Translations under genes and position numbers: made by a program
Assembly (NCBI GenBank): GCA_030447925.1
Contig: JAUJNX010000004.1
Coordinates: forward strand, 1-64,000
DNA: 64,000 nucleotides
Source of the DNA: Egibacteraceae bacterium
Lineage (GTDB): Bacteria > Actinomycetota > Nitriliruptoria > Euzebyales > Egibacteraceae
Direction: 5' to 3'
In this document: positions 36,412 through 45,378 of the stretch, in pieces
Numbering within the stretch: the first letter of the stretch is position 1
Layout of the letters: every line of letters starts with the position of its first letter
The notes under the pieces: generated by a model
The model's input: the letters and a program-made list of their open reading frames with translations, nothing else
Told to the model about the DNA's origin: nothing
The model's database searches: none

Positions 36412-38916
36412 TCAGCGGCCGGTCCGCAGGCGGACGAAGTTGCGCACGTGGGTCAGCGCCATCCGCGGCCCGACCGTGCGGTAGTAGTCGTAGAACCGCC
36501 GCACGTAGTAGGTCGCGGGGCGGCTGACCATCAACCGCTGGGTGTTGACGTACTGGGCGGGCCGGCCGACGCGGTCGGCGGCGCGACGCGGGCGGCGGGC
36601 GAACGCCGCGATCGGCGCCAGCGCCTTCTCCCAGGTCATGTCCGGCGCCAGGGCCTGGACCGCCGCGCGGCAGGTGGCGTAGAGGTCGGCGTCGTCGTGC
36701 AGCCGGCGGATCGCGTCGGCCAGCGCGTCGACGTCCTCGGCGGGCACGGTCAGGCCCAGCGCGTTGTCGTTCACCAGCCGGGACAGCGAGTCGCCCTCGG
36801 TGGCCACGATCGGCAGCGACGCCCACAGGTAGTCCAGGATCCGCGTGCGGTAGCTGAACGCGGTCTCGATGTGCTCGAAGTGGGTCGAGACGCCGAGGTC
36901 GGCCTCCAGCAGGTAGTCCGCGCGGCGGTCGTACTCCACCCACCCCGGGTTGAAGAAGACGTGCTTGTCGAGGATGCCGAGCTCCTCGGCGAGCCGGTAG
37001 GCGGCCGCGGCCATGCGCATCTCGGGCACGTCGGGGTTGGGGTGGGCCGAGCCCAGGAAGAACAGCTTCACGTCGGGGTGGTCCGCGGCGACCTGGCCGA
37101 CCGCGCGGATGAGCGTCAGCGGGTCGAACCAGTTGTAGATGCCCCCGCCCCACAGCAGCAGGAAGTCGTCGGCCTCGATGCCGGGGACGACGCCCTTCAC
37201 GACCTGCTCGCGCTTGACCGGCGGCTCCGACGGCAGCCCGAACGGGGCGACGTCCAGCAGGGACCGCAGCGAGGCGTCCTGGTCGTAGGTGGCGGGGTTG
37301 ACGCGGTTGATGCCGGTGAGCTGACCCAGCCAGAAGTCGCGCTGCTTGTCGGAGGCGCAGACGAAGAAGTCCCCGCGGGCGAGCTGCTCGTTGAGGATGC
37401 GGGTGTCGGACTGCGCCGTCGCGAAGCGCTCGATCGGCGCCTCCTCGCGGCGCAGCTCGAGCCCCTCGAGGTGGAACGGGTCGTAGATGTCGACCAGGAC
37501 GGGGACGTCGGACGCCGCGATCTGGGGGTAGAAGAACATGATGAAGCCCTGGAAGATCACCAGGTCGGTGTCCTTCAGGAGCTCATCGATGCGGTCGCCG
37601 TTGACCTGCACGACCTCGAAGTCGTCGCTGCGCAGCTCCGGCGGGGTGGTGGTGCCCAGCGTGACCAGGTGGTCGCGCGACAGCAGCTTGGCCATCTCCC
37701 AGCAGCGGATCGCAGGGCCGGCCATCTTCTTGCCCAGGCGGTCGGCGGTGACGATGAGGATGCGCCCGCGCGACTTGAGGTGCTCCTCCAGGTTCCACGC
37801 CCCGACGACGGAGCGGAAGACCTGGAGGAAGTCCCGGTCGGGGACGTTGGGCAGCAGCGCCTCCTCGAACAGGCGCACGATGTGGCGGTCGTCGACCAAG
37901 CGCTGTGACTGGATCGCGTAGCGCTTGGCGCCCAGGCCGGACAGGTCCAGGCCCCAGTCGCGGATGGCCGCGAGGTGCGCGCCGGTCAGCGACGACACGG
38001 TGATGTCGCCGAGCGGCGGCGCCTCGGTGCCGATGCGGTAGTCCGGCAGCGCGGTCGAGTCGTCGGACAGCCCGCGCAGCAGCGCCAGGACCAGGGTCCC
38101 CGGCAGCGTGCGGGCGAGCAGCTCGTCGCCGTAGTTCTTGAACACCGTCGCCAGGGCGTTGCGCTCGAGCAGGTAGCGCTCGCGGGGGTAGCCGAAGCGC
38201 TTGATGGTCTGGCCGTGGCGGTGGTACACGACCGACGAGGGCACGTAGGTGACCTCGTGACCCAGGATCCACAGGCGCCAGCCGAAGTCGACGTCCTCGA
38301 AGTAGGCGAAGTAGCTCTCGTCGAAGCCGCCGACCTCCAGGAACAGGGTGCGCCGGACGAGCATGGCGCCGCCGGAGGCGAACAGCGTCGGCCGGTTGGC
38401 CTGGTCCGACGGGTCGTCGGGCTGGTCGTTGCGGGCGTTGAAGCCGTGGCCGTAGAAGGCCATCTGCCCGCCGGCGTAGTCGACGGTCGTGCGGTCCTCG
38501 CGCAGGATCTTGGAGGCGACGCAGGCGACGCGGTCCTCCATGTCCAGGACCTGCACGGCGCGCTTCAGCCACTGCGCGTCGGCCTCGGCGTCGTTGTTCA
38601 GCAGCGCCAGGTAGGTGCCGCCGGCAAGGCGCGCGCCCTGGTTCACCGCGGGCGAGAAGCCGGTGTTGCGGTCGTTGACCGTGACGCGCACCTCGGGGTA
38701 GGTGCGCCGGACGTGCTCGACCGACCCGTCCGAGGACGCGTTGTCGATGAAGACGACCTCGACCTTGTCGGCCGGGTAGTCCAGCTCGCGCAGGGAGCCC
38801 AGGCAGCGGTCGAGGTACTCGCGGCCGTTGAAGTTGACGATGACGACGCTGACCGTCGGCCACTCGCGGCCGGGCAGCTCGGCGCGCGGCGGGACGTCGG
38901 ACGGCACGTTCGTCAT
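36412..38916 (-). CDS. Two-domain glycosyltransferase: GT2 fused to GT4-like
   Basis: An 834-residue cytoplasmic protein. Residues about 20-290 form a GT2 domain (VSVVIVNFNGREYLDRCLGS, VVFIDNASSDGSVEHVRRTY, LALLNNDAEADAQWLKRA, FAYFEDVDFGWRLWILGHEV). Residues about 375-760 form a GT-B/GT4-like domain (GRILIVTADRLGKKMAGPAI, LLLWGGGIYNWFDPLTLIRA, LFFLGSAHPNPDVPEMRM, AFSYRTRILDYLWASLPIVA with the acidic nucleotide-sugar site). AGGAG lies 9 nt before ATG 38916. Two transferase activities on one chain would add two successive sugars. It pairs with the GT87-like protein and faces a divergent GT2, in a polysaccharide assembly block. Confidence 0.93.
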   Translation of the reverse strand: MTNVPSDVPPRAELPGREWPTVSVVIVNFNGREYLDRCLGSLRELDYPADKVEVVFIDNASSDGSVEHVRRTYPEVRVTVNDRNTGFSPAVNQGARLAGGTYLALLNNDAEADAQWLKRAVQVLDMEDRVACVASKILREDRTTVDYAGGQMAFYGHGFNARNDQPDDPSDQANRPTLFASGGAMLVRRTLFLEVGGFDESYFAYFEDVDFGWRLWILGHEVTYVPSSVVYHRHGQTIKRFGYPRERYLLERNALATVFKNYGDELLARTLPGTLVLALLRGLSDDSTALPDYRIGTEAPPLGDITVSSLTGAHLAAIRDWGLDLSGLGAKRYAIQSQRLVDDRHIVRLFEEALLPNVPDRDFLQVFRSVVGAWNLEEHLKSRGRILIVTADRLGKKMAGPAIRCWEMAKLLSRDHLVTLGTTTPPELRSDDFEVVQVNGDRIDELLKDTDLVIFQGFIMFFYPQIAASDVPVLVDIYDPFHLEGLELRREEAPIERFATAQSDTRILNEQLARGDFFVCASDKQRDFWLGQLTGINRVNPATYDQDASLRSLLDVAPFGLPSEPPVKREQVVKGVVPGIEADDFLLLWGGGIYNWFDPLTLIRAVGQVAADHPDVKLFFLGSAHPNPDVPEMRMAAAAYRLAEELGILDKHVFFNPGWVEYDRRADYLLEADLGVSTHFEHIETAFSYRTRILDYLWASLPIVATEGDSLSRLVNDNALGLTVPAEDVDALADAIRRLHDDADLYATCRAAVQALAPDMTWEKALAPIAAFARRPRRAADRVGRPAQYVNTQRLMVSRPATYYVRRFYDYYRTVGPRMALTHVRNFVRLRTGR

Positions 38917-38992
38917 GGGGGAGGGCTCCTGGGGCGACCGGACAGCAGGGCCCACGGTGTACCACAAGGCCCTCCCACGGCCACTCGTCCCC

Positions 38993-38998
38993 TAGTAT
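38993..38998 (+). promoter_or_regulatory. -10 box for the GT2 at 39006
   Basis: TAGTAT ends 7 nt before the ATG at 39006, the leaderless spacing. The box includes the first bases of another ATG at 38997, which argues that 39006 is the true start. Confidence 0.5.
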
Positions 38999-39005
38999 GC
39001 GCCGC

Positions 39006-40007
39006 ATGTCGTACTTGTCGGTCGTGGTGCCGGTCCTGGACGAACGGGAGAGCCTGCCCGTCTTCCACGCGGAGCTGTGCGCGGCCCTGGGCCGGCTGGA
39101 CGCCCCCAGCGAGATCGTCTACGTGGACGACGGATCGACCGACGGGTCCACCGCCCTGCTGGAGGACTACGCGCGGTCGGCGCCGGGGCGGGTGCGGGTG
39201 GTCGTCCTGCGCCGGCGCTTCGGCAAGTCCGGGGCGCTGGCCGCGGGCTTCGCCGCCGCCCGCGGGCGGCTGGTCGCCACCCTGGACGCCGACGGCCAGG
39301 ACGTCCCCGGCGAGCTGCTCCGCCTGGTCAGCGCCGTCGAGGAGCAGGGCCTGGACCTGGTCGGCGGCTGGCGGCGTGAGCGCAACGACCGGCTGGTCAA
39401 GCGCGTGACCTCGCGCTGGTACAACGCGGCGACGCGGGCCCTGACCGGCCTGCCCATCCGCGACGGCAACACCGGGCTCAAGGTGCTGCGCGCCGAGGTC
39501 GCCCACGAGCTGCCGCTGTACGGCGACTTCCACCGCTTCCTGCCGGTGCTCGCCCACGACCTGGGCTTCCGCGTCGGCGAGGTCCCCGTCCTGCACCGGC
39601 CCCGCCAGGGCGGGCGCACCAAGTACCGGTCCGCGCTGCGCTTCCCGCGCACGCTGCTGGACCTCGCCACGGTGCTGTTCCTCACCCGCTTCGCCGACCG
39701 GCCCCTCTACCTGCTCGGGGGGGTGGGCGCGGCGGTGTCGTCGGTCGGCTTCGCGATCCTGCTGTACCTGTCGGTGCTGCGCCTGGTGTTCGGCCAGGGC
39801 ATCGGGGCGCGGCCGCTGCTGCTGCTGGGGGTGGTCGCCCTGCTCGTCGGCGTGCAGCTCATCGCCACCGGCCTGCTCGGCGACACCCTGCGCCACTGGG
39901 GCTGGGGCGACCGCCCCGCCTACCGCGTCCGCCGCGTGGTCGACGAGGCCCCGGCGCACCAGCTCGCCCTGGACGATCCGGCCCCGCCCCTGCGCCGCGG
40001 TGGGTAG
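39006..40007 (+). CDS. Glycosyltransferase family 2 with C-terminal membrane spans (DPM1/GtrB-like)
   Basis: A 333-residue membrane-associated GT2 that probably makes a polyprenyl-phosphate sugar. The catalytic domain has SYLSVVVPVLDERESLPVFH, EIVYVDDGSTDGSTALLEDY, RRFGKSGALAAGFAAARG, VATLDADGQDVPGELLRL and GGWRRERND; then RDGNTGLKVLRAEV and RPRQGGRTKYRSALRF. Two C-terminal spans follow (LYLLGGVGAAVSSVGFAILL, LLLLGVVALLVGVQLIATGL). The layout matches GtrB/ArnC/DPM enzymes, which supply outward-facing GT-C transferases such as the GT87-like protein nearby. I favour ATG 39006 over ATG 38997 because of the -10 box. Confidence 0.92.
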   Translation: MSYLSVVVPVLDERESLPVFHAELCAALGRLDAPSEIVYVDDGSTDGSTALLEDYARSAPGRVRVVVLRRRFGKSGALAAGFAAARGRLVATLDADGQDVPGELLRLVSAVEEQGLDLVGGWRRERNDRLVKRVTSRWYNAATRALTGLPIRDGNTGLKVLRAEVAHELPLYGDFHRFLPVLAHDLGFRVGEVPVLHRPRQGGRTKYRSALRFPRTLLDLATVLFLTRFADRPLYLLGGVGAAVSSVGFAILLYLSVLRLVFGQGIGARPLLLLGVVALLVGVQLIATGLLGDTLRHWGWGDRPAYRVRRVVDEAPAHQLALDDPAPPLRRGG

Positions 40008-41177
40008 CCGCGGCCTGCGGGTGCTGGCGCTCACCCACGTCTTCCCGCGCTCCCCCGACGACCACGTCGCGCCGTTCCTGCTGGCCTGGGCGCGGGGGCT
40101 GCGCGACACCGGCGCCCAGGTGGTCGTCGTCGCGCCGCACGCGCCCGGGCTGCCGCTGCGCCACGACGTCGGCGGGATCACCGTCCGGCGCGTCCGCTAC
40201 GCGCCCGACGCCTGGGAGCGGCTGGCCTACCACGGCCGCATGCACGAGCTGGTGCGGTCCCCGGAGGGGCCGGCGCTGCTGTCCTCGCTGGGCGCGGCGC
40301 TGGTCCGCGGCGTGCGCGCGCAGGCCGCCGCGGGCCGTCCCGACGTCCTGCACGTCCACTGGTGCCTGCCGGGCGCGGTCGTCGCCCGCGCCGCCGGGGC
40401 GGACGTGCCGGTGGTGGTGTCGGTCCACGGCACCGACGTCGCCCTGCTGGAGGCCCGGCCCAGCCCTGGCCCGCACCGCCGCGTGGGCGCTGCGGTCCGC
40501 CGACCGCGTCGAGGCGGTGTCGCGCCACCTCGGCGAGCGGCTCACCGCCGCCACCGGGCGCGCGCCGGACGCCGTGGGGCCGATGCCCTCCCCCACCTGG
40601 CCCCGCCGAGCCTGCCGCTGCCCGCGCGCGGCGACGACGTCTTCCGCATCGCCGCGGTGGGCCGCCTGGTGGAGGGCAAGGGCTTCGCCGACCTCATCGC
40701 CGCCGTCGCCCGCCTGCCGTTCCCCGCCGCCCTGACCGTCGTCGGCGAGGGGCCGGAGCGCGACCGCCTCGCCGCGCTCGCCGCGCGCCTGGGCGTGGAC
40801 CTGACCCTCCCCGGCGCCCTGGCGCCGCCGACGACGTGCTCGCCGCCCGGCTGCGCGCCGCCCTCGGCGACGCCGACGTCGTCGCCCAGCCATCCCACCG
40901 CGAGGGGCTCGGGCTGGTCGCCGCCGAGGCCGTCGTCGCCGGGGTCCCGGTCGTGGCGACCGACTCCGGCGGGGTCCGCGACGTGCTGGGCCCCGACGAC
41001 CTCGTCGCCGTGGGCGACATCGCCGGGCTGGCCGCGGCGCTGCGCCGCGTGGCCGCCGACCCGGTGGGGGCCCGGGCCCGGACGGGCCGCCGCGCCCAGG
41101 TCCTGCGCACGCTGCTGTCCCCCCGCGCGGTCGCGGCGCGGACGCTCGCCGGCTACCGCACCCTCGGCATCGGCTGA
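40000..41177 (+). pseudogene. GT4-family glycosyltransferase, frameshifted
   Basis: A GT-B glycosyltransferase of about 390 residues is readable only by switching frame. Frame one gives LRVLALTHVFPRSPDDHVAP, PDVLHVHWCLPGAVVARAAG and VSVHGTDVALLEA. After about 40467 frame three gives ARTAAWALRSADRVEAVSRH with LGERLTAATG. After about 40590 frame one returns with FRIAAVGRLVEGKGFADLIA and VVGEGPERDRLAALAARLG. After about 40826 frame two gives DDVLAARLRAALGDADVVAQ and PSHREGLGLVAAEAVVAG, the GT4 nucleotide-sugar motif with both Glu residues. Each switch falls in a C/G run and needs one base. It overlaps the upstream GT2 gene by 8 nt. It is a real transferase gene, either miscalled or newly inactivated. 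Confidence 0.8.
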
Positions 41178-41184
41178 CCCGGCT

Positions 41185-41190
41185 TACGCT
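41185..41190 (+). promoter_or_regulatory. -10 box for leaderless EamA gene
   Basis: TACGCT ends 6 nt before the ATG at 41197, with no ribosome-binding sequence between. Confidence 0.5.
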
Positions 41191-41196
41191 CGGGCC

Positions 41197-42114
41197 ATGG
41201 CCGGCGCCTCCCCCGCCGCGGCCGCGGCGGCGCCGCGGGGGCTGCGCGCCGCCCCCGCGCTGTTCGTGGTCATGTGGTCGGCGGGGTTCAGCTTCGGGGC
41301 CCTGGGACTGGCCCACGCCGAGCCGTTCACCTTCCTCTCGCTGCGCTACGCGCTGGTGCTGGTGGTGCTCGCGCCGGTGGCGATCGTGCTGCGCCCGGCG
41401 CCGCCGCGGGGCGCCGCCGGATGGGGGCACCTGGTCGTCGTCGGCCTGCTGCTGCAGGCGGCCTACTTCGGGCTGGCCTACACCGCGCTGGAGCTCGGCG
41501 CGCCGGCGGGCACGGTCGCGCTCGTCACCTCGCTGCAGCCGGTCCTCGTCGCGCTCCTGGCCCCGCACCTCGCGGGCGAGGGCCGGATCGGCGGCCGGCG
41601 CTGGGCCGGGTTCGCGCTCGGGCTCGCGGGCGCGGCGCTGGTGATCGTGTCGCGCTCGGCGGTCGGGGTCACCGGCGTCGCGGCGCTGCTGTGCGCGTCC
41701 GCCGCCCTGGTCGTCATCACCGCCAGCACCCTGTACGAGAAGCGCTTCGGCGGCGGGCACCACCCGGTCACGGCGAACCTCGTGCAGTACGCGGCGGGCC
41801 TGGCCGGCACCCTGCCGGTGGCCCTGCTCGCCGAGGACCTGCGCGTGGACTGGACCCCCGAGCTGTGGGGCGCGCTCGCCTACCTCGTGCTGGGCAACTC
41901 GCTGGTCGCGGTCACGCTGCTGCTGGCGATGATCCGCCGCGGGGACGCCTCGCGGGTGTCGGCCCTGTTCTTCCTGGTCCCGCCGCTCGCGGCCCTGATC
42001 GCCTGGGCCGTCCTGGGCGAGACCATGCCCCCGCCCGCCTGGGCCGGCCTCGCCCTCGCCACCATCGGCGTCGCCCTCGCCACCGCCCGCACCGCCCCAC
42101 CACCCCCCGCCTGA
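41197..42114 (+). CDS. EamA-family (DMT superfamily) transporter
   Basis: A 305-residue inner-membrane protein with ten spans in two EamA repeats. Repeat 1 runs from APALFVVMWSAGFSFGALGL through RYALVLVVLAPVAIVL to ALVTSLQPVLVALLAPHLAG. Repeat 2 includes ASTLYEKRFGGGHHPVTANL, VLGNSLVAVTLLLAMIRRG and FFLVPPLAALIAWAVLGETM, the typical ending before a final span. DMT exporters move amino acids, purines or other metabolites; the substrate cannot be read. It appears to have its own leaderless promoter, 20 bp after the GT4 stop. Confidence 0.93.
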   Translation: MAGASPAAAAAAPRGLRAAPALFVVMWSAGFSFGALGLAHAEPFTFLSLRYALVLVVLAPVAIVLRPAPPRGAAGWGHLVVVGLLLQAAYFGLAYTALELGAPAGTVALVTSLQPVLVALLAPHLAGEGRIGGRRWAGFALGLAGAALVIVSRSAVGVTGVAALLCASAALVVITASTLYEKRFGGGHHPVTANLVQYAAGLAGTLPVALLAEDLRVDWTPELWGALAYLVLGNSLVAVTLLLAMIRRGDASRVSALFFLVPPLAALIAWAVLGETMPPPAWAGLALATIGVALATARTAPPPPA

Positions 42115-42298
42115 AGCGCGAACGGGGCGCGCCGCTCCCGTGCGGGGTGGCGAGACCCGCTCGGGTGGTCTCGCTTGGTCGAGACGCTCGTGACGCCCGA
42201 GTGGGGCGCACTGGGGTGCTTGCGGGGTGGCCGAGCCCGGGCATGCCGGCGCGCCGGCGCGGGTGGTTCCGCGGCGGCGTGCCGGTGGGTGGGTGGGG

Positions 42299-43606
42299 TC
42301 AGGCGGGTCGGTCGGGGTCGTGGCGTCCGGGTGGGGCCAGGGGTGTGCCGCGCGGCAGGCTCCGCCAGGTTCGGGCGCGTCGGGTGGCGGTGATCTGCCC
42401 GCTGTCCGGCTCTAGCGTCAAGGCCCAGCCGTGGTGGTGGACCAGGGTGTGGTGGCGGCGTGACAGCAGCGCGAGGTTGTCCGGATCGTGGTCCCCGCCG
42501 TGTTCGCGGTGGACGAGGTGGTGAACGTCGCTGTGACCGGGTGGGTCTTGCGAGCCGGGGAACCGGCAGCCCCGATCTCTGGCGGTGACGGCGATCCGCG
42601 TCTTGGTCGGGATCGTGGCTGCGGTGAGCTTGTCGGAGACCGCCAGCGGCTTGGCGCCGTCGAACACCACGGCGCGGATGTCGGCGTCGGCGGCGAGGCC
42701 GTCGGCGAGGCGTGCGGTGATCCGCGGCAGCGGCCCGCGCACGTTCAACTCGACGGTCCCTGCCGCCGAGGCGGTGAGGTCGGACACCTGGACGTGAGCG
42801 ATCAGCAACGGCCGCGCCGGCCGTCGGGTGTACCCGCCCAGCCAGTCGGCGGCGATCTTCGCCAGCGCGGCGGCGTACTGCCGCGACCGCGACGACCCCG
42901 ACCACCCCGGCGCCTGCCCGTCACCGGCGGCCGCTGCGTCAGCGTCACCACCACGGACGCCAATCCCACCGACGGCGTCGCCCTCGGCCCCCGCCTCGGC
43001 GGCTGCGGCGGGGTCTGCGGGGGCGGGTGGGCCGGCGGCAGCGTCCAGGGCGTTGAGGATGGGGGCGCCGGTGATCGCGTCGAGCTCGCCGTACAGGCGG
43101 ACGCCACCGTCGAGGGCGGCTTGGACCGACACGAAGTTGGCGTCGCGGCGGCGCTGCTCGGCCCGCTCCACGGTGCGCCGGGCGCGCAGGTCGTCGGCGG
43201 CCGCGCGGGCGGCCCAGACCAGATCGTCAGGGTCGAAGCTGTCTGTCGCGCTGGCGGCGACCTGGGCATCCAAGACGTTGCGCTGGGCGGTGGTGAGACG
43301 CTTGGCGCCGGTGGTGATCGCGCGGACCTGACCCCACGACACCGCACCCTCGACGAACAGCGCCGCCACCGCCGGCAGATCCGCCAACGCCTCACCCGCC
43401 GCAATCAAGGTCCGCCGGTCCGCGCCGGTGAAGCGGCAGGCCACACCGAGGAGCAGCTCCAGCGGCAGACCCTCCACACGCTCGGACACACCGGACCCCG
43501 CGAGGCGGCCTGCCCGGATGACGGCGCGGGCCAAGTGGTGCTCGGCCCGGCGCACATCGTCGAGCAGGAGACCCAGCTCCTCTGCGTCCGAACAACTGTT
43601 CGTCAT
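42299..43606 (-). CDS. DUF222/HNH endonuclease (13E12-repeat family)
   Basis: A 435-residue protein of the actinobacterial DUF222-HNH family. The first 300 residues are DUF222 (LLLGVACRFTGADRRTLIAA, AVSWGQVRAITTGAKRLTTA, DSFDPDDLVWAARAAADDLR, NFVSVQAALDGGVRLYGELD). The C-terminus is an HNH nuclease: RDRGCRFPGSQDPPGHSDVH, HLVHREHGGDHDPDNLALLS and RRHHTLVHHHGWAL. Such genes are multicopy and repeat-like in actinobacteria (REP13E12 in M. tuberculosis) and are thought to be mobile or host-acquired from selfish elements. Its ATG overlaps the stop of a damaged AbrB-type gene by 4 nt, and its flanks lack clear inverted termini. Confidence 0.93.
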   Translation of the reverse strand: MTNSCSDAEELGLLLDDVRRAEHHLARAVIRAGRLAGSGVSERVEGLPLELLLGVACRFTGADRRTLIAAGEALADLPAVAALFVEGAVSWGQVRAITTGAKRLTTAQRNVLDAQVAASATDSFDPDDLVWAARAAADDLRARRTVERAEQRRRDANFVSVQAALDGGVRLYGELDAITGAPILNALDAAAGPPAPADPAAAAEAGAEGDAVGGIGVRGGDADAAAAGDGQAPGWSGSSRSRQYAAALAKIAADWLGGYTRRPARPLLIAHVQVSDLTASAAGTVELNVRGPLPRITARLADGLAADADIRAVVFDGAKPLAVSDKLTAATIPTKTRIAVTARDRGCRFPGSQDPPGHSDVHHLVHREHGGDHDPDNLALLSRRHHTLVHHHGWALTLEPDSGQITATRRARTWRSLPRGTPLAPPGRHDPDRPA

Positions 43607-44208
43607 GCCATGGAACGTACCAGCAGGGTGTGACAAGAACCGGCCCGCAGTCGTGGCCCCAGGAAGAACGTGCGGCCGAAGTGGCGGAGGTCGTGCGGTG
43701 GGCCCCGCGCGATGCCCAGCACCCCGAAGACGGCGATCGCCACGTCGACCAGGACGGGCAACACCCAACAGGACCCCGAGTAGGAGCGCGGCGCGCAGGG
43801 ACACGGCGACCTCGCTCCTCCCATCGCGCGGATGCCACCGCGCGCACCGGACCAGGCGTTCAGCAGGGGCCGCAGGATCCGGGGGCTCAGTCGGGGGTGG
43901 TGGGGACGAAGGGCGGCGATGGCGACGCCGGCCAGGATGATGAGCACCGCCGACAGGACGGCGGGCAGGAGCGCGGCGCGCAGGGACACCACCACCCCGC
44001 GCGTGACGGTCGCGCCGATGCCCGCGCCGAGGAGCACGTAGGAGGCGGTCAGCAGGGGCGCGGGGATGTCGACCTCGGGCCCGCCGCGCAGCAGGGTGAC
44101 CGCCGCCGCCCCCAGCATGGCGCCGACGATCAGCCCGCCGGGCACGGAGAAGCGGTCGAAGGCCACGCCCACCGCCGTGGCGGCGGCGAGCAGCAGGACG
44201 AGCGACAT
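43603..44208 (-). CDS. AbrB-type membrane protein, probably truncated
   Basis: A 201-residue product. The first 105 residues match the AbrB duplication membrane domain (LLAAATAVGVAFDRFSVPGG, LIVGAMLGAAAVTLL, LTASYVLLGAGIGATVTRGV, LRAALLPAVLSAVLIILAGV). The domain should continue with PGG-type loops, but after about residue 110 the sequence turns into Arg/Cys-rich out-of-frame text. Another frame in this part (43690-43830) resembles VAVSLRAALLLGVLLGV and LVDVAIAVFGVLGIARG, a partial echo of the first part. A 21-bp direct repeat marks both places. I conclude that the 3' half is rearranged, perhaps linked to the adjacent HNH gene. Intact relatives are putative transporters. Confidence 0.6.
   Translation of the reverse strand: MSLVLLLAAATAVGVAFDRFSVPGGLIVGAMLGAAAVTLLRGGPEVDIPAPLLTASYVLLGAGIGATVTRGVVVSLRAALLPAVLSAVLIILAGVAIAALRPHHPRLSPRILRPLLNAWSGARGGIRAMGGARSPCPCAPRSYSGSCWVLPVLVDVAIAVFGVLGIARGPPHDLRHFGRTFFLGPRLRAGSCHTLLVRSMA
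43784..43989. repeat. 21-bp direct repeat within the AbrB-type gene
   Basis: An identical 21-bp sequence with the core GCGCGGCGCGCAGGG occurs at 43784-43804 and 43969-43989, 185 bp apart. Both encode VSLRAAL on the minus strand, suggesting a partial duplication followed by decay. Confidence 0.7.
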
Positions 44209-44268
44209 CGGACCTCCAGACGCGACGGGCCGCCCGGGGACCGCGCCACGGGTCAGGTGCCGCCGGGG

Positions 44269-45294
44269 TCAGGCGCCGGGGTCGTGGACCGTGCCGTCGG
44301 CGTCGACCACGGCGCCCTCGCCGAGGACGGCGCCGGGACCGACCGTCGCGCCCGCCGCCACGCGGCAGCCGGGGGCGAGGATGGCGTCGACGACGACGGC
44401 CCGCTCGCCGACCCGGACCTCGTCGTGCAGCACGGACCTCGACAGGTGCGCGCCCGCCCCGACGGTGCAGCCCGCGCCGACCAGCGTCCCCGGGTCCAGG
44501 ACCGCGCCCTCGGCGACCGACGCCGAGGCGTGCACCGCGGTCGCGTCGCCGCGGTCGACGATGCCGGGCGCCTCCGGCCAGTGGCAGCGCCGCTGCAGGA
44601 CGGCCAGGTGGCCGGCGAGGTAGCGGGCGGGGGTCCCGAGGTCGGCCCAGAACGCGCCCGACGGGCGCCCCTGCACGACCGCACCGGCCTCCAGCAGGCC
44701 GGGGAACACCTGGCGCTCGAACGACAGCGGCCCGTCGCCGGGGAAGCCCGCGAGCGCGTCGGGGGCGAGCACGTAGCTCCCGGCGTTGACGGTGTCGTCG
44801 GGCAGCGTGCCGGGCGGGGGCTTCTCGACGAAGCGCCGCACCCGCCCGTCGCCGTCGCAGACCACGACGCCGAAGGCGCTGGTGTCCTCGACGCGGGTCA
44901 GGGCGATGGTCGCGGTCGCGCCGGCGGAGCGGTGGGCGGCGAGCAGGTCGCCGAGGTCCAGGTCGGTGAGGATGTCGCCGTTGCACACCAGCACGTCGTC
45001 GTCGGTGCCCGCGGCGAGCAGGCGCCGGGCGGCGCCCGCGGTGTCCAGCGGCGCCTCCTCGGTCAGCACGCCGACCTCCAGCCCGACCTCGTCGCCGAGG
45101 TCCCCCAGCGGCTTCCACGGGTCGGCGTCCTGGCCGACCAGGAAGGTCGCGCGCGTGACCCCCACGGCGACGAGGCGGCGCAGCAGGCCGGCGGCGTAGG
45201 GCTCGCCCATGAACGGCACGAGCGGCTTGGGCAACGTGTTGGTGAGCGGGCGGAGACGCGTGCCCTTACCCCCCGCGAGTATGACGGCGTCCAT
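44269..45294 (-). CDS. Sugar-1-phosphate nucleotidylyltransferase (mannose-1-P guanylyltransferase type)
   Basis: A 341-residue enzyme that makes an NDP-sugar from NTP and sugar-1-phosphate. The N-terminal Rossmann-like domain has MDAVILAGGKGTRLRPLTN with LPKPLVPFMGEP, LVCNGDILTDLDLGDLLAAH, AFGVVVCDGDGRVRRFVEKP and FWADLGTPARYL. Residues about 245-341 form a left-handed beta-helix of hexapeptide-like repeats (VAEGAVLDPGTLVGAGCTVG, AILAPGCRVAAGATVGPGAV). The layout is that of GDP-mannose pyrophosphorylase of the GMPPB/Rv3264c type; glucose-1-P specificity cannot be excluded. With manB and the SIS isomerase it would complete a GDP-mannose route. A TACGCT box lies 9 nt before the ATG. Confidence 0.9.
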   Translation of the reverse strand: MDAVILAGGKGTRLRPLTNTLPKPLVPFMGEPYAAGLLRRLVAVGVTRATFLVGQDADPWKPLGDLGDEVGLEVGVLTEEAPLDTAGAARRLLAAGTDDDVLVCNGDILTDLDLGDLLAAHRSAGATATIALTRVEDTSAFGVVVCDGDGRVRRFVEKPPPGTLPDDTVNAGSYVLAPDALAGFPGDGPLSFERQVFPGLLEAGAVVQGRPSGAFWADLGTPARYLAGHLAVLQRRCHWPEAPGIVDRGDATAVHASASVAEGAVLDPGTLVGAGCTVGAGAHLSRSVLHDEVRVGERAVVVDAILAPGCRVAAGATVGPGAVLGEGAVVDADGTVHDPGA

Positions 45295-45303
45295 AGTGGA
45301 CAG

Positions 45304-45309
45304 AGCGTA
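45304..45309 (-). promoter_or_regulatory. -10-like box for the nucleotidylyltransferase gene
   Basis: TACGCT on the minus strand, 9 nt before the ATG at 45294. It fits leaderless or near-leaderless transcription. Confidence 0.4.
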
Positions 45310-45378
45310 GCGGACGGGTGCCAGCCCGGCGGACCGGCTCCTGGCGGACCGACGCGCCGGCGGTCAGGCGCCCGGGAG

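Noticed and set aside
42115-42298. GAGACC/GGTCTC inverted repeat and other short repeats after the HNH gene as mobile-element ends.
   Set aside because: No matching copy was found on the other side of the HNH gene, so they cannot be called termini.
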